Notes: generated by a model not told the origin, from the letters alone. A stretch of 52,500 nucleotides of DNA from Symbiodinium natans (GCA_905221605.1 CAJNDS010002582.1:145001-197500); one strand, 5' to 3'. Positions 1 to 9,537 are shown, numbered from the stretch's first letter. A program made the numbers and translations.

Positions 1-530
1 CCAAACCTAAACCAAAAACCCCCAAACCCCTGGACCCTAAACCCCCTGAACCTGAGAGGCCAAACTAACCCGCAACCTCCAAGCCCAAGACGCCTCAAGA
101 GGCTACATTATGGCTGGCCCGGGATTCCCTTTCGTGAACACCCCAGGTGGATCTCTTGAGGGCTTAGGGTGTAGGACTTCGGGTTTAGGGGGGGTGCTTC
201 GACGTTGAGATGTCGAGAGCTCAGGGTGTGTCGGCTTTCGGGATGGAGGGCTTACTCAGGGCTTAAAATTAAGGGTTTTGCTGTCAGGTTTTCGGGGTTG
301 AGGGCTTCAAGGGCTTCGGGGGTGCCTGACAACAATGAGTCCAGATGCAGTAAGTCAAAGGGTTTGGGGCTTAGGGGTCCCGGCGCAGAGTCCAGATGCG
401 GAGAAAGGCCTTTCTAGGGGGCGTCTTAAACCCTTTCTCCCAAACTCTACATGTTAAACCCTCTACGGTTTTATAGAAACCCTAAGCATAGAGAGGCTTG
501 GGGTTTTAGGGCTTGGGGTTTAGGCTTTTG

Positions 531-656
531 GGCTTCCGTGTTGAGCCAGGGTTTGAAAGCCCCTACGTCAGCCCGCTTTTGACACAACGGAAGGTTACAG
601 TCGTAATGTATGAAACGTATCCATGCAGTCGACCTGCCATAGGAGTTTATAAGTAA
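531..656 (+). CDS. Exon-like island, product unknown
   Basis: An open + frame of 41 codons ends in TAA at 654-656 and contains FESPYVSPLLTQRKVTVVMY. No family is recognised. A minus-strand ORF (471-767) covers the same DNA, but its tail reads through degenerate telomeric repeat. It could be a chance frame. Confidence 0.22.
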   Translation, partial: GFRVEPGFESPYVSPLLTQRKVTVVMYETYPCSRPAIGVYK

Positions 657-965
657 AGATGCTAAGAGTCCTTGAGGTTGAAGGGTCATGAAGCGTGTAC
701 CTTGAAAGCCTGGTAAGTTGAAGGGGGGGGGGGGGGCAATGTATGCCCGTTTTTGTTCAGCCTCCAAGCCTTCAATCGCGAACGCTAGCTGAAGTTCAGC
801 ATTATGCTGATGAACACCCCCACAACGCGGGGCAAAAGAAAGCTCGAACGCCCTAAATGATTTAAAAACCCTTCACTCTACAAGCCTAGCTTCAAGGATT
901 CAGGTTGCAGAGGCCAGGTTTGGGGGGGGTTTTAGGTCTGCAAGCTCCATGTTATGAGAGAGCAG

Positions 966-1032
966 GTGCGATGATCCTGCCTTTCCTGCAAAACGTCACG
1001 AAGGCCTTCGGCCGACGCTGGGCGACTCGCCG
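966..1032 (+). CDS. Candidate GH17 exon 1 (partial)
   Basis: Encodes AMILPFLQNVTKAF, which resembles the family segment with an invariant Asn in 'PALxNVxxAL'. It starts after CAG and ends at a GT donor (1033). It leaves two nucleotides that pair with the single leading nucleotide of the next exon, so the phases agree. Family spacing suggests that an exon may be missing between this one and 1397, so its assignment is tentative. Confidence 0.38.
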
Positions 1033-1308
1033 GTCACCTTCTCACCTAAAACGTCTCCTCCACTCTGTTCGGGGTCTTGGCTTGAAGTTTAGGATTCCTT
1101 TGAGCACATATGCATCACATGGGGATATTATGGGTGTATCCACCGTCGGCCCCCATCGTGCAAAACATGAAGGGATGCCGTGTTAGTGAGGTCTAGGGCT
1201 TCGACCCTTTAGGTTTGGAGCCCCGGACCCAGCCCAGAATATCGCCCTGGGTGAACGTTTGGGGTGAACCCAAAGCCCTTATAAACCCTAAACCCTCAAT
1301 CCCCAACC

Positions 1309-1378
1309 CTAACCCTAAACCCTAAACCCTAAACCCTAAACCCTAAACCCTAAACCCTAAACCCTAAACCCTAAACCC
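1309..1378 (-). repeat. Interstitial CCCTAAA array
   Basis: About ten near-perfect units. Ends 18 nt before the acceptor of the GH17 exon at 1397. Confidence 0.95.
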
Positions 1379-1396
1379 CTGTAGGTTTGAACACAG

Positions 1397-1496
1397 AAAG
1401 GTTTGGGCCGTCAATATCTACCCCTACTTCGATCCTGGCAACCATCTGGACCCGGGCAGCACATCGAAGTGCAGCGAGTCTTTGGCGAAGGCCAGG
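1397..1496 (+). CDS. GH17 exon with VNIYPYFD motif
   Basis: Reading from 1398, the exon gives KVWAVNIYPYFDPGNH and then a Ser/Cys-rich stretch ending LAKAR. VNIYPYFD matches the GH17 strand that precedes the catalytic nucleophile. The acceptor is ACACAG at 1391-1396, 18 nt after the end of a CCCTAAA array. The donor is AGG|GTTTAGGG, so the following telomeric array itself begins with the GT. Phase is 0 at the 3' side. Confidence 0.72.
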
Positions 1497-1600
1497 GTTT
1501 AGGGTTTAGGGTTTAGGGTTTAGGGTTTAGGGTTTAGGGTTTAGGGTTTTAGGGGTTTAGGGGTTTTGGGGTTTTGGGGTTTTGGGGTTTAGGGGTTAAG
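1497..1600 (+). repeat. Interstitial TTTAGGG array
   Basis: Starts exactly at the GH17 donor. Seven or more perfect units, then TTTTGGGG-like degenerate units. Confidence 0.95.
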
Positions 1601-1840
1601 GGTGTAGGGTTTCGGCCGGGAAGGAGCACTGTCTGCCTTTTACTTAGGGTTCAGGGTTCAGGATTGCCAAAAATGATACCAAAAATGAGAAAGGGGTTTC
1701 GGGCTTCTGTTCTAAATTGGGTTTAGGGACATCGGATCTATGTTTTGATTGTTCACTGAGTCTGTTTTATTCACCCGTTAAAGCGTGTGGACCGTCGAGT
1801 CAAGGGGCTTTCCGGTTCTTTGTGCGCTCGGGGGTCATGG

Positions 1841-1931
1841 CTTGGGATGCTCCCTTATACATTTCCCCTACTAGTTACTAGTACTAACATCCCCCTTAAG
1901 GACTGTTCGTCTATGGGGCGAACATCCCAAG
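1841..1931. mobile_element. MITE family A copy
   Basis: Terminal inverted repeat TTGGGATG…CATCCCAA. A 7-bp direct repeat GTCATGG flanks it (1834-1840 and 1931-1937). Confidence 0.85.
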
Positions 1932-2073
1932 TCATGGATTGCTTCCCCAACCAACACGGGGTTTGGGTAGCAAGGGTGAGGCTAGCACCGAAGCACCGGG
2001 ATCACAGTGACGAAGTACCAGGCCTCGAAGCGAACACGGGCGGGTCTGGGGAAAGGCGGAAGTGCCAGCTCAA

Positions 2074-2221
2074 CCAGGATGGGCTACATTAGGCCTTAAA
2101 GTCTCCACAATGAACCCTATAAAGGGCCTTTTTGAGGGATTCTAGTAGATGATAGGGTATTATAGCCTGAACCCTATAAAGGGCCTTTTAAGGGATTATA
2201 GGGTGCTATAGCCCATCCTGG
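2074..2221. mobile_element. MITE family N copy
   Basis: CCAGGATGGGCTA … TAGCCCATCCTGG, with internal repeats of CCCTATAAAGGGCC. A related, disordered copy is at 46,599-46,797. Confidence 0.82.
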
Positions 2222-2313
2222 CAAGCAGATAGGTAGGTTCTCCGTATCCATGTCCACAACCCCAAAACCATAAACAATAAAATCAAGTTTGTTCAGGCCT
2301 TAGCTAAACCAAG

Positions 2314-2370
2314 CCTTCGCATGATGATTTTACCAAGTCCTTGAGAAACAAAATGGCCCCGGTGAGAAGG
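2314..2370 (+). CDS. GH17 exon with LRNKM helix (probable)
   Basis: Nineteen codons encode PSHDDFTKSLRNKMAPVRR, fitting the helix just before the WITETGW strand in GH17 proteins. It follows AAG (2311-2313) in phase 0. An in-frame TAA at 2305-2307 shows that the exon must start after it. A GC donor (AAGG|GCTTG) at 2371 gives phase 0 to the next exon. Support comes from position and phase more than from a unique motif. Confidence 0.5.
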
Positions 2371-2545
2371 GCTTGTATCCCCAGTGTTTGACACATCAAT
2401 CAGCAGACGCACAAAACTCATGGAGCGACTGCAGTCCACTAGTCTCTTAAACTAACTGCATACTGCAGGAGCCCAAATAGCTATGACCGCTGTCCCCGCC
2501 TATTAAAGGCCTAGAATTCTTCATAGGCCTAGAATTCAAGAAATA

Positions 2546-2592
2546 GGGTTTAGGGTTTAGGCGGTTTAGGGTTTAGGGTTTAGGGTTTAGGG
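2546..2592 (+). repeat. TTTAGGG array
   Basis: Six units with one irregular spacer, followed by a short CCCTAAA run at 2601. Confidence 0.9.
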
Positions 2593-2648
2593 AAACAACT
2601 ACTTCAAGATACCCTAAACCCTACTTCAAACTCAGCTGGGCCCCTACT

Positions 2649-2765
2649 GGGAGGTTCATGGTACTTGTTATCCAAATTCTCACTCTACTCTACTCTACCT
2701 ATAAGCCCACTTATCTCAACATCAGGGCACTTATATATAAGGAGCAAAATGCCGTGAATTATAGG
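2649..2765. mobile_element. MITE family D, diverged
   Basis: GGGAGGTTCATGGTACTTG … GCACTTATATATAAGG … GCCGTGAAT; same order of blocks as the other D copies. Confidence 0.6.
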
Positions 2766-2830
2766 CACAGTGACAATGACGTTATGATCGCCATAAGCCA
2801 CCCCAAACCCTAAACCCTAAACCCTAAACC

Positions 2831-2908
2831 GTGTATGTTGCGCCTGTGCTAGGCGCTGTGCTTCGAGCCGCCCCTTGGTTGCAACTTGGCCTCGCGAGCG
2901 AGGCGAAT
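2831..2908 (+). CDS. Exon-like island between CCCTAAA and TTTAGGG
   Basis: An open + frame reads VYVAPVLGAVLRAAPWLQLG. It is bounded on the left by CCCTAAA and on the right by TTTAGGG. It lies in the large intron of the GH17 gene, so it may be chance or a skipped exon. Confidence 0.18.
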
Positions 2909-2990
2909 TTAGGGTTTAGGGTTTGGGGTTTGGGGTTTTGGGGTTTGGGGTTTGGGGTTTAGGGTTTTGGGGTTTGGGGTTTTGGTTCGT
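2907..2990 (+). repeat. Degenerate TTTAGGG/TTTGGGG array
   Basis: Mixed TTTAGGG, TTTGGGG and TTTTGGGG units. Confidence 0.85.
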
Positions 2991-3022
2991 TTGGGGTTTG
3001 AACCCTATAAGCCCTTATCGTG

Positions 3023-3058
<36 letters not shown>

Positions 3059-3397
3059 GACTGCACTGAGCCCGAAGTCAGAATAAGCCCCCCAAGCAAG
3101 GGGCCAGCAAGAAGAGAACTGAGCAAGTGGCAGCTGGGGGGGAGGAGCCCCCTAATACACCCAGAACACGAGACGTCCACCCCCCCCTCCCCCCCTCTGC
3201 CCAAAACCCGAAACCCTACACCCTAAACCCTATAAACCCAAGACTCCTGCAAAACCGAAGCCCTACTAGAAACCAAACCCGAAGCTCCCCCCCATCTGGC
3301 AAGGACCTGCCTCCTGCCCGCCACGGCCGCGTGCCTGCTCGGGTGTTGGGCTTTCATCTGGCGCCATGAAACCCTAAACCCTAAACCCTAGACATAG

Positions 3398-3530
3398 GAA
3401 AGCGGTGCCCCGAAACCATCTACTCTAACCTCACACCAATCGTTGACACAGGAAGGCGCAAAAAGGCGCAATGGCCTTACCTAGAGGATCCGAGAGTCGG
3501 GACGGTTGAAGCCGGACTGCCGGCTATAGG
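3398..3530 (+). CDS. Exon-like island, 44 codons
   Basis: Open frame containing CPETIYSNLTPIVDTGRR and QWPYLEDPRVGTVEAG. It has a CATAG acceptor after a CCCTAAA array and AGG|GTTTAGGG as donor. Composition is protein-like but no family is recognised. It sits inside the predicted 2371-5024 GH17 intron, which argues either for an additional exon or for a chance frame. Confidence 0.28.
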
Positions 3531-3620
3531 GTTTAGGGTTTAGGGTTCATACGGGGTGTAGGGTGTAGGGTTTAGGGTTTAGGGTTTAGGGTTAGAGTTT
3601 AGAGTTTAGGGTTTAGGTAC
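3529..3620 (+). repeat. TTTAGGG array, partly degenerate
   Basis: Includes TGTAGGG and TTAGAG variants. Begins at the end of an exon-like island. Confidence 0.88.
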
Positions 3621-3742
3621 TCATCGTTTCCCTTCTTTGGGGGTTATGGGTTGTTGGCCTTGGAGTCTCCTCTTACAGTAAGCTCTAAAAAGTTGGAACG
3701 TCCTTATCCCCATACCCCAAAAGGTTTCCGAAAGAAAACCCC

Positions 3743-3791
3743 AGCAAACCCTAAACCCTAAAACCCTAAAACCCTAAACCCTAAACCCTAA
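3743..3791 (-). repeat. CCCTAAA array
   Basis: Six to seven units, some with an extra A (CCCTAAAA). Confidence 0.9.
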
Positions 3792-3804
3792 TCATCCTTA
3801 CACC

Positions 3805-3933
3805 ATGTCCAACTTTCTGCAGTTCACTGAATATGGTTGGGAAGGCCGAACCTTCACAGACCAGCTTAGGAGGGGTACCCGCCCAAAGTCCTTTCAAGCC
3901 CTTCACAATTGCCTGCTCTATCCTAAACCCTAA
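3805..3933 (+). CDS. Small ORF ended by a stop inside CCCTAAA
   Basis: ATG at 3805 opens a 42-codon frame (MSNFLQFTEYGWEGRTFTDQ at the start) that terminates at CCC-TAA of the adjacent array. An alternative reading is an exon starting after CTGCAG at 3819. No family is recognised. Confidence 0.25.
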   Translation: MSNFLQFTEYGWEGRTFTDQLRRGTRPKSFQALHNCLLYPKP

Positions 3934-4389
3934 ACCCTAAACCCTAAACGCTAGCTTTGAGTCGTGGTCGATATAGGGGAAATAGAACGTGCATCAAGCC
4001 TTTGTGAAGCTCCTATGACTCATAAGGAGGAAACCCTCCACTCGATACTGACAGTTTTGAGTGTTTCTGGCGGTGCAGGACGTGGGGTTTCTTAGCAGGG
4101 TCTCCTTAGCCCTTAAGCCCCTCCCCCCAAAGGTGTACCCAAAGGGATGCCCAAATATCTACCACCGGAAGTACTATGGGGGTTCCCAAAACTCTACACC
4201 CCAAGCCGTCAAGTGCTGGGGCACCCAGTGTCCCTTATGCCGAGACCATGTCTATGCGCAAGCGCATTACTGCGCTGACCAAGCGCCCCGATGACGCACG
4301 GCTTCATCGCAAAGGGGGGGGGGGAGTTCGTTTAAGCCTTCCTCCTGGCAGTCCCCAAGATCACAAACCTGCACATCCTAACATTCCAG

Positions 4390-4920
4390 TCTCCAGATAA
4401 TTGGAGTCTCTGGACCGAGTTGTTCTTTGGTTTCTGGCCCTTGGCTTTGTGAGGCGGTTAGATTGGATGCAGACATCTGAGGCTTTGATGGGTTGCGACA
4501 CTGCAACTAGACCCCGAAACCCGATGCTCAAAAGAGCTTCAGTTTTGTAGCTAGAAAGAGCCTCAGTTCGCTTTCATTTTAGTTTCGCTGAGAAAAACCG
4601 TACCTAGACTCCATCACTACCAAACATTCTTCATATGCTGAATCAAGACTCATAAATTCGTGCAGTTCTCTTGGTTGCGTCAAGTTTCCCAGCTGCAATT
4701 CAGCCCGTGTGGGGCGCTGGCAAGACTTCTGAATCTACTGGTCTTGTACTTAGTAGCTGAATGAGTGCACTTTACACTTTTCAGGATACTAGAATCCTCT
4801 ATAGAACTGAAGTTGTACACTTTTTGGGGCTTATGAACTCAGCAACTGAGTGGGATCGGTGCAGACCCCCAGGTTGAAAGCACGCAGGTCTCAACGAGAA
4901 TGCGGACTATTCGGGCATAT
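4390..4920. other. Unique intronic DNA, no feature seen
   Basis: A mixed-sequence stretch with frequent stops in all frames, no array and no hairpin that I can see. It lies in the predicted 2371-5024 intron. Confidence 0.5.
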
Positions 4921-4932
4921 GGTAAATGGGCA

Positions 4933-4970
4933 CCTAAACCCTATAAACCCTATGAACCCTAAACCCTATA
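4933..4970 (-). repeat. Degenerate CCCTAAA/CCCTATAAA array
   Basis: Four or five units about 55 nt upstream of the GH17 catalytic exon. Confidence 0.8.
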
Positions 4971-5024
4971 AGACTTCCGAGGTTTATGTGGCGCCCGAGT
5001 TTCCTTTCAACCCCTGAACTTCAG

Positions 5025-5066
5025 GATCAGCTGTGGATCACCGAGACGGGCTGGTCATACCCGCAG
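5025..5066 (+). CDS. GH17 exon with catalytic TETGW
   Basis: Fourteen codons encode DQLWITETGWSYPQ. The Glu of ITETGW is the GH17 catalytic nucleophile (family knowledge). The acceptor is a pyrimidine-rich stretch ending CTTCAG, about 55 nt after a CCCTAAA array. The likely donor is CAG|GCGGAC (GC type) at 5067, phase 0. The frame stays open to about 5125, so the exon could be longer, but the GC solution joins neatly to the next exon. Confidence 0.8.
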
Positions 5067-5117
5067 GCGGACACAGTTCGGGCAGAGGGCACGAAGCTCC
5101 CCCAACCTAGGGGGGAT

Positions 5118-5244
5118 ATGAAGTAGGGTTTATATTACTGTTTTTGGTGAGTGTATATAAGGTTCCCTTAACGCCTTATAGTCTTGGTGAGTGTATGTAT
5201 GGGGTGTCCTTTTGGGGGTACAAGAAATACATACCCTACTTCAT
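5118..5244. mobile_element. MITE family H copy
   Basis: ATGAAGTAGGGTTTAT … ATACCCTACTTCAT, with an internal direct repeat TTGGTGAGTGTAT. In a GH17 intron. Confidence 0.83.
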
Positions 5245-5536
5245 GTACACCATTACTTTTTTGGAGCCCCTCCATAGCTTGCAAACATATACCTTGTAGT
5301 ATCTTATATTCTAGCATCCATGCTATGTTCGGCGATGCCTTTCGTATTCTACCGGGCTTTAGTTTCGTATCTTGCGTTCTATCATATGATGGAGTTCGAA
5401 GTTGCGAGCCCTTGGGGGGGTGCTGGGAGTCTTCCGGTTTGTCTCGAGGGCACCGCAGTCCCCGAGCTCATCATGGAATGTCTCTTCCACTAGGCGAAAG
5501 GGGCCAAGCCGCATGTCCTGTATAAGTAGTCTACAA

Positions 5537-5609
5537 GGTTTAGGGTTTAGGGTTTAGGGTTTAGGGTTTAGGATTTAGGGTTTAGGGTTTAGGGTTTAGG
5601 GGTTTTGTA
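5537..5609 (+). repeat. TTTAGGG array
   Basis: Ten units, one with GATTTAGG. Intron between GH17 exons at 5066 and 5789. Confidence 0.93.
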
Positions 5610-5704
5610 CAAGATATCTATTCCCGAGTGAACTCTTTTGTCTGGAGCCCTGGGCAGAGAACGGACTCAGGCGAGCAGACAACTTCGCAGCCGCGACGTA
5701 GCCC

Positions 5705-5770
5705 GTAACCCTAAACCCTAAACCCTAAACCCTAAACCCTAAACCCTAAACCCTAAACCCTAAACCCTAA
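5705..5770 (-). repeat. CCCTAAA array
   Basis: Nine units ending 18 nt before the GH17 acceptor at 5788. Confidence 0.95.
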
Positions 5771-5788
5771 GCCACCCTTGAGCCTCAG

Positions 5789-5858
5789 GCTGGCTCCCTA
5801 CCCGGTGCCAACCGCTTCATGGCCCAGTGCCCGGAGTTCTCCTCGCAGAAGTCCTTCC
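5789..5858 (+). CDS. GH17 exon with MAQCPEFSS
   Basis: Starts after GAGCCTCAG, 18 nt beyond a CCCTAAA array, and encodes AGSLPGANRFMAQCPEFSS followed by QKSF. It continues the preceding exon (…SYPQ|AGS…) in phase 0. It ends with a single C before a GC donor (5859), and the codon is completed by GC of the next exon to give Arg. A TTTAGGG array begins about 30 nt inside the intron. Confidence 0.72.
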
Positions 5859-5888
5859 GCCCCGCGGCTTCTCAAGCTTTTTGCGAGG

Positions 5889-5988
5889 TTAGGTTTAGGG
5901 TTGAGTGTTTAGGGTTTAGGGTTTAGGGTTCAGGGTTTAGGGTTTAGGGTTTAGGGTTTCGGGTTTCGGGTTTAGGGTTTAGGGTTAG
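5889..5988 (+). repeat. TTTAGGG array
   Basis: About thirteen units with TTCAGGG and TTTCGGG variants. It begins about 30 nt inside the GH17 intron that starts at 5859. Confidence 0.93.
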
Positions 5989-6090
5989 GATGTTCCCCCT
6001 TATGCTAATAACAGCTGCTGAATAGGGATGAGAGTACCCCCTAATGGAATCCCTATTAAGGACGGATAGTATAAGGGGGAGCATCCCAAG
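5985..6090. mobile_element. MITE family A copy
   Basis: GGATGTTCCCCCTTAT … ATAAGGGGGAGCATCC. The left end merges with a TTTAGGG array. Confidence 0.82.
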
Positions 6091-6349
6091 GCATGGGTGA
6101 TGCTGGAACAGAGATGTGGTTCAAACAAGAGGGCATGGGTTTTTGAGTCTCGTCCCACGCAAGTCAAAGAGGTGTTGGTTGAAAGAAGGGCATGGCTGTG
6201 GGGGGCTGCGGTTGGGAGAAAAAAAAGGGGGCAAGGGCATTGGGGCTGTTGGGCTTCGGCTGGCGTCGGCTTCGGCTGGCTCGCATTTGCTTGCGAAGGA
6301 CGGCCTCGTCGATGTATACCCCCTAAACCCTACTTCGACCCCTAAGGTG

Positions 6350-6398
6350 GTTTAGGGTTTAGGGTTATTAGGGTTTAGGGTTTAGGGTTTAGGGTTTT
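6350..6398 (+). repeat. TTTAGGG array
   Basis: Six units, same GH17 intron. Confidence 0.92.
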
Positions 6399-6541
6399 TT
6401 CGTGGTACCCTTGGGTTTGGGGACCCTGTTTAAAGATCCCCTAAAGTAGGTGCAATTAGGAGCACAACCTTAGGGGTAGTATTTCGGGGCATACACAGGT
6501 TGCTCTGAGACAGGGCTCCGGGATGCTGTCAAGATTAAACG

Positions 6542-6671
6542 AGTAGCTTCATGGGCCCTTAATATGGTCCCTTACCCTCTTTAAAGGGTTCTGATGTATG
6601 GGCCCGGATTTTTTTCAAGGGATATAAGGGGTCCAAGGGCCCATTACTAAGTTTAAGAGACCATGTAGCTA
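6542..6671. mobile_element. MITE family F copy
   Basis: GTAGCTTCATGG … CCATGTAGCTAC, with internal GGGCCCTTAATATGGTCCC and GGGTCCAAGGGCCC. Confidence 0.8.
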
Positions 6672-6892
6672 CCTTGAGATTCGGAGTTCGGAGAAGAGCA
6701 CCTTGGATCGTTATGATGGCCCTGTCATAAAGTGTAGGTGCGACCTAGGACACACCACACGCAAGGACGACCTACCGAACTCGCCAGACACAGCTCGCCA
6801 CTCCTCAAGAAGATCTGCTTTCAAGCAAGGTCACAGACGAGACGAGAACCCCAAGATTTGGATTTTAACTTTGATTTTAAACCCGAAACCCT

Positions 6893-6945
6893 TGACCCTA
6901 AACCCTAAACCCTAAACCCTAAACCCTAAACCCTAAACCCTAAAC
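6893..6945 (-). repeat. CCCTAAA array
   Basis: Seven units ending 10 nt before the acceptor AAG of the GH17 exon at 6956. Confidence 0.95.
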
Positions 6946-6955
6946 CGAGAACAAG

Positions 6956-6997
6956 GCACCTACTACAGCAACTTCCTGAAGTGGAACCTATCCCTTG
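6956..6997 (+). CDS. GH17 exon with TYYSNFLKWNLSL
   Basis: The acceptor is GAACAAG, 10 nt after a CCCTAAA array. With the C left by the previous exon it reads SFRTYYSNFLKWNLSL, typical of the GH17 region after the nucleophile. The donor is a good GTGAGC at 6998, phase 1. The frame is open further (to about 7070), but the GTGAGC site and the phase match to the next exon favour this end. Confidence 0.78.
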
Positions 6998-7062
6998 GTG
7001 AGCCGCCTGAGCCGCAAGGGTTTTGGGTCTTTAGTCCAAGCTCTACTCCGGCCCCGCAGCTC

Positions 7063-7109
7063 GGGTTTAGGGTTTAGGGTTTAGGGTTTAGGGTTTAGGG
7101 TTTAGGGTT
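7063..7109 (+). repeat. TTTAGGG array
   Basis: Six and a half units, 65 nt after the GH17 donor at 6998. Confidence 0.95.
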
Positions 7110-7261
7110 CGACCCAACTGCCTCGCCCCATCTTCTACTGACAGGGTCCTGAAGGGAGGCGGCTCTTTGCGGGGGAGCTTGGGGAGGCCAGAAGACAAAC
7201 CGAAAACCCTAAACCCTACAAACCCTAAGTCCTAAGCAACCCTCAGCCATTGGCATCCCGT

Positions 7262-7296
<35 letters not shown>

Positions 7297-7985
7297 CACT
7301 ACGGATGAAAAGGGGCTTAGGGGTTATTGCAGCCCACTACAAATCTCCGAGATGACCTGCGAAAAAGTAGGTTTGGGTTCTTAGGGTGCACGATGTAACT
7401 GGATCCCCGGCCCGAAACCAGGACTCCTAGCCCGTGAGGCGAGTTTAGTGAGGGATCGCGGACTGGCCCAACAAGAATGAGGGTGCTTTGTCTTGTGGAA
7501 GCAGCTTTCAGCAGGGAGTACATGAAAGGTTGACTTAAAACCCACACCCCTGACGTGACCCCTGCACCTTGAACCCTTACCCTTTCTTCGTGTATATTCG
7601 GGTATATGACCCAAATGATAGGGCTCTTTTGCTCCCTAAAAACACCAGAGCCGATAAAGTTATGGCCCCTGGATGGTCTTCAGGTCTTCCGGAGTGTGGA
7701 GTTTCAGTGTACAGCTCAACTCTGTAACGCTCCAAGCCAGGAGCAAAGAGACCCCAGTCGCATAAGAAGGGAGAGGGGGTCCTTGGATCTCCGGTGCGAG
7801 TCAGGTCCACTGTCGACCACGCGCCTGAGCTGATGATGGGAGTACTCAGGGTTCTTGCGGGCTTTGGGTCTGCAGGACTTCAGCTCCATGACCTGCCATA
7901 TTTTTGCAAGCACTTTGGCGTGGGCTAGTTTTGCCTGGACCCGGTCTAGGACTCAGACTGCAGGTCTTCAGTGGCAACTAGCCCA
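7110..7985. other. Array-poor part of the last GH17 intron
   Basis: Holds a short CCCTAAA run (7204-7220), a (CT)n tract (7261-7293) and overlapping 65-80 codon frames on both strands, none of which I recognise. No exon can be placed with confidence. Confidence 0.4.
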
Positions 7986-8456
7986 GGGTTTAGGGTTTAG
8001 GGTTTCTAAAGGGGGGGGGGATTTACTAAACTAACACACCCCGTGAGCCCCTCATTCCCTCTTTCGGGGGTTAGGTTCTTTTGCGAAACCCCATTGAAAC
8101 AACAAAAGGTGCCCTACACCCCAAAACCCTCTTTTGATTCTGGAGCGTTCAAGGCTGATTGTCGTGGGGGGTGGCGAGGATAGAGAGTTGCTGGGAGTGG
8201 TTTGGTATTTGGGGGTTTCCGAAATTAGGAGTATCGTATTAAGGTCCCTAGTATAAGGGAATCCTACTATTTGGAGGTCCATTGTAGGGGTCCCTTATTT
8301 TCGCAAACTCCCATTTAGGCACAAAGAGTCTTGCAACGATGTGAAGGTGGACCTAGACTATGGGCCCTCTCTGGCTTAAGGAATAGGAACAGCTACCGGT
8401 AAGTTTCACCAAAAACGGTTCCACCCTAAACTCAAACAAGAGGCCCGAAAACACAG

Positions 8457-8632
8457 TCCGCGACGAGGTCTTTTACTTCACCATCCGCGATGCTCTGAAT
8501 TTCGGCGTTGGAGAACATTTCGGCCTCATCGAGACCTGTGACACTCAGCTGGCTGTGAACTACTCACATGGGGTGAAGTTGTATAAACTACTATGTGCTG
8601 AAGAGGCCCCCCCCCCCCCCAAAAAAAAATAA
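8457..8632 (+). CDS. GH17 last recognised exon, FTIRDALNFG
   Basis: Begins with two nucleotides after ACACAG, matching phase 1 of the previous exon. It encodes RDEVFYFTIRDALNFGVGEH and then FGLIETC, the conserved C-terminal block of GH17 (FxxRDxxNFGxxExFGL). The same frame stays open to a TAA at 8630-8632, but the last 25 codons run into a homopolymer C/A tract. The true end may be a splice donor near 8540-8565. Confidence 0.8.
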
Positions 8633-9054
8633 AAATCTTCCTTACAGGGGCAATTCTAAGGAGTAGTATTTTATACTTGCTGGGGTCCTTAAGCAAATAG
8701 TAGTAAATCAAGGGCCTAGTCGTTGTGTCGACAGGAAAACCTAAGCTTTGTATTTTTGATCTACCCCCCTCAGCGCAGCTTTGCTTCTCCCCTTCATCCA
8801 ACTCTAAGGATATGACTTTTCCCCTTAATCCACCTATAATGATATATATATATATATATATATGTATATTATATACATATACATATATACATATGTACAA
8901 ATCTATGTATGCCCACATCCTTGAACCTTAGTGCCAAGCGTGTACGTGGTTGACCTCAACAAAAAGAAAAGGAAACGAAGGCACGCCCCAGGTTCACCTG
9001 CTTTTGTCTGAGCAATCACCATGGTAGCTGAGTAGGTAGCTTTGAACCTTATGT

Positions 9055-9105
9055 GGGGTGTGTGTGTGTATATATAGATTCTACTACAATTGAAAGGTTA
9101 CCCTG

Positions 9106-9141
<36 letters not shown>

Positions 9142-9166
9142 AGAATCCTACCATCATTGAAAGGTA
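9055..9166 (+). repeat. Tandem duplication with TG/TA tracts
   Basis: The unit (TG)n(TA)nAGATTCTACTACAATTGAAAGGT is present twice in tandem with small differences. Confidence 0.85.
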
Positions 9167-9445
9167 AAGCTTGTTTTGGCCCCAAGGTACTCAGCAAGTT
9201 GGAATCCTCCACTTGCCTAAGCAGCCCCCATCCCCTCCCCCACAGAAACAACTAAAATAGTATTCCTTCTAAGGGTAATTGTAAGGATGAGGTAATTGTA
9301 GGGGCTATTTATTCTGCAATTTGTTTGGGGGCTCTTGAGCAAATAGTGCTACTTTTGTCGTACTTTGAACCCAGTCCGCGAGGGCACCACGGACGAGAAG
9401 GCTTTGGCTCTGGGCGGGGGGGAGAGTAGGTAGGAAAACCCTTAT

Positions 9446-9537
9446 ACCTGACAGCTCCAATCTAGTTTCTTTTTGGGTTAGTTATAGGGGATTTTAGTAT
9501 ACTACCCCAAAAAGGTACTACATAGGAGCCTTTAGGT
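9446..9537. mobile_element. MITE family B copy
   Basis: ACCTGACAGCTCCAAT … TAGGAGCCTTTAGGT. Confidence 0.82.

Larger units (their letters stand above)
966..8632 (+). other. Extent of a GH17 (beta-1,3-glucanase-like) gene
   Basis: The exons listed below follow the order of the C-terminal half of glycoside hydrolase family 17: an IYPYFD strand, an LRNKM helix, the nucleophile motif TETGW, a YYSNFLKW segment and a terminal FTIRDALNFGVGEHFGL block. The enzyme family cleaves beta-1,3-glucan. Introns are 0.36-2.7 kb and filled with telomere-like arrays and MITEs. The N-terminal half, including the NEP acid/base motif, was not found and probably lies upstream of the window or in exons I missed. Confidence 0.75.

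Noticed and set aside
1309-1600. Chromosome end or telomere-telomere fusion
   Set aside because: Arrays are short, alternate in direction dozens of times and continue across 52 kb, so they are interstitial.
7144-7200. Extra GH17 exon after GACAG
   Set aside because: The frame GPEGRRLFAGELGEARRQ is open, but its content does not fit the family and the exons at 6956 and 8457 already join in phase.
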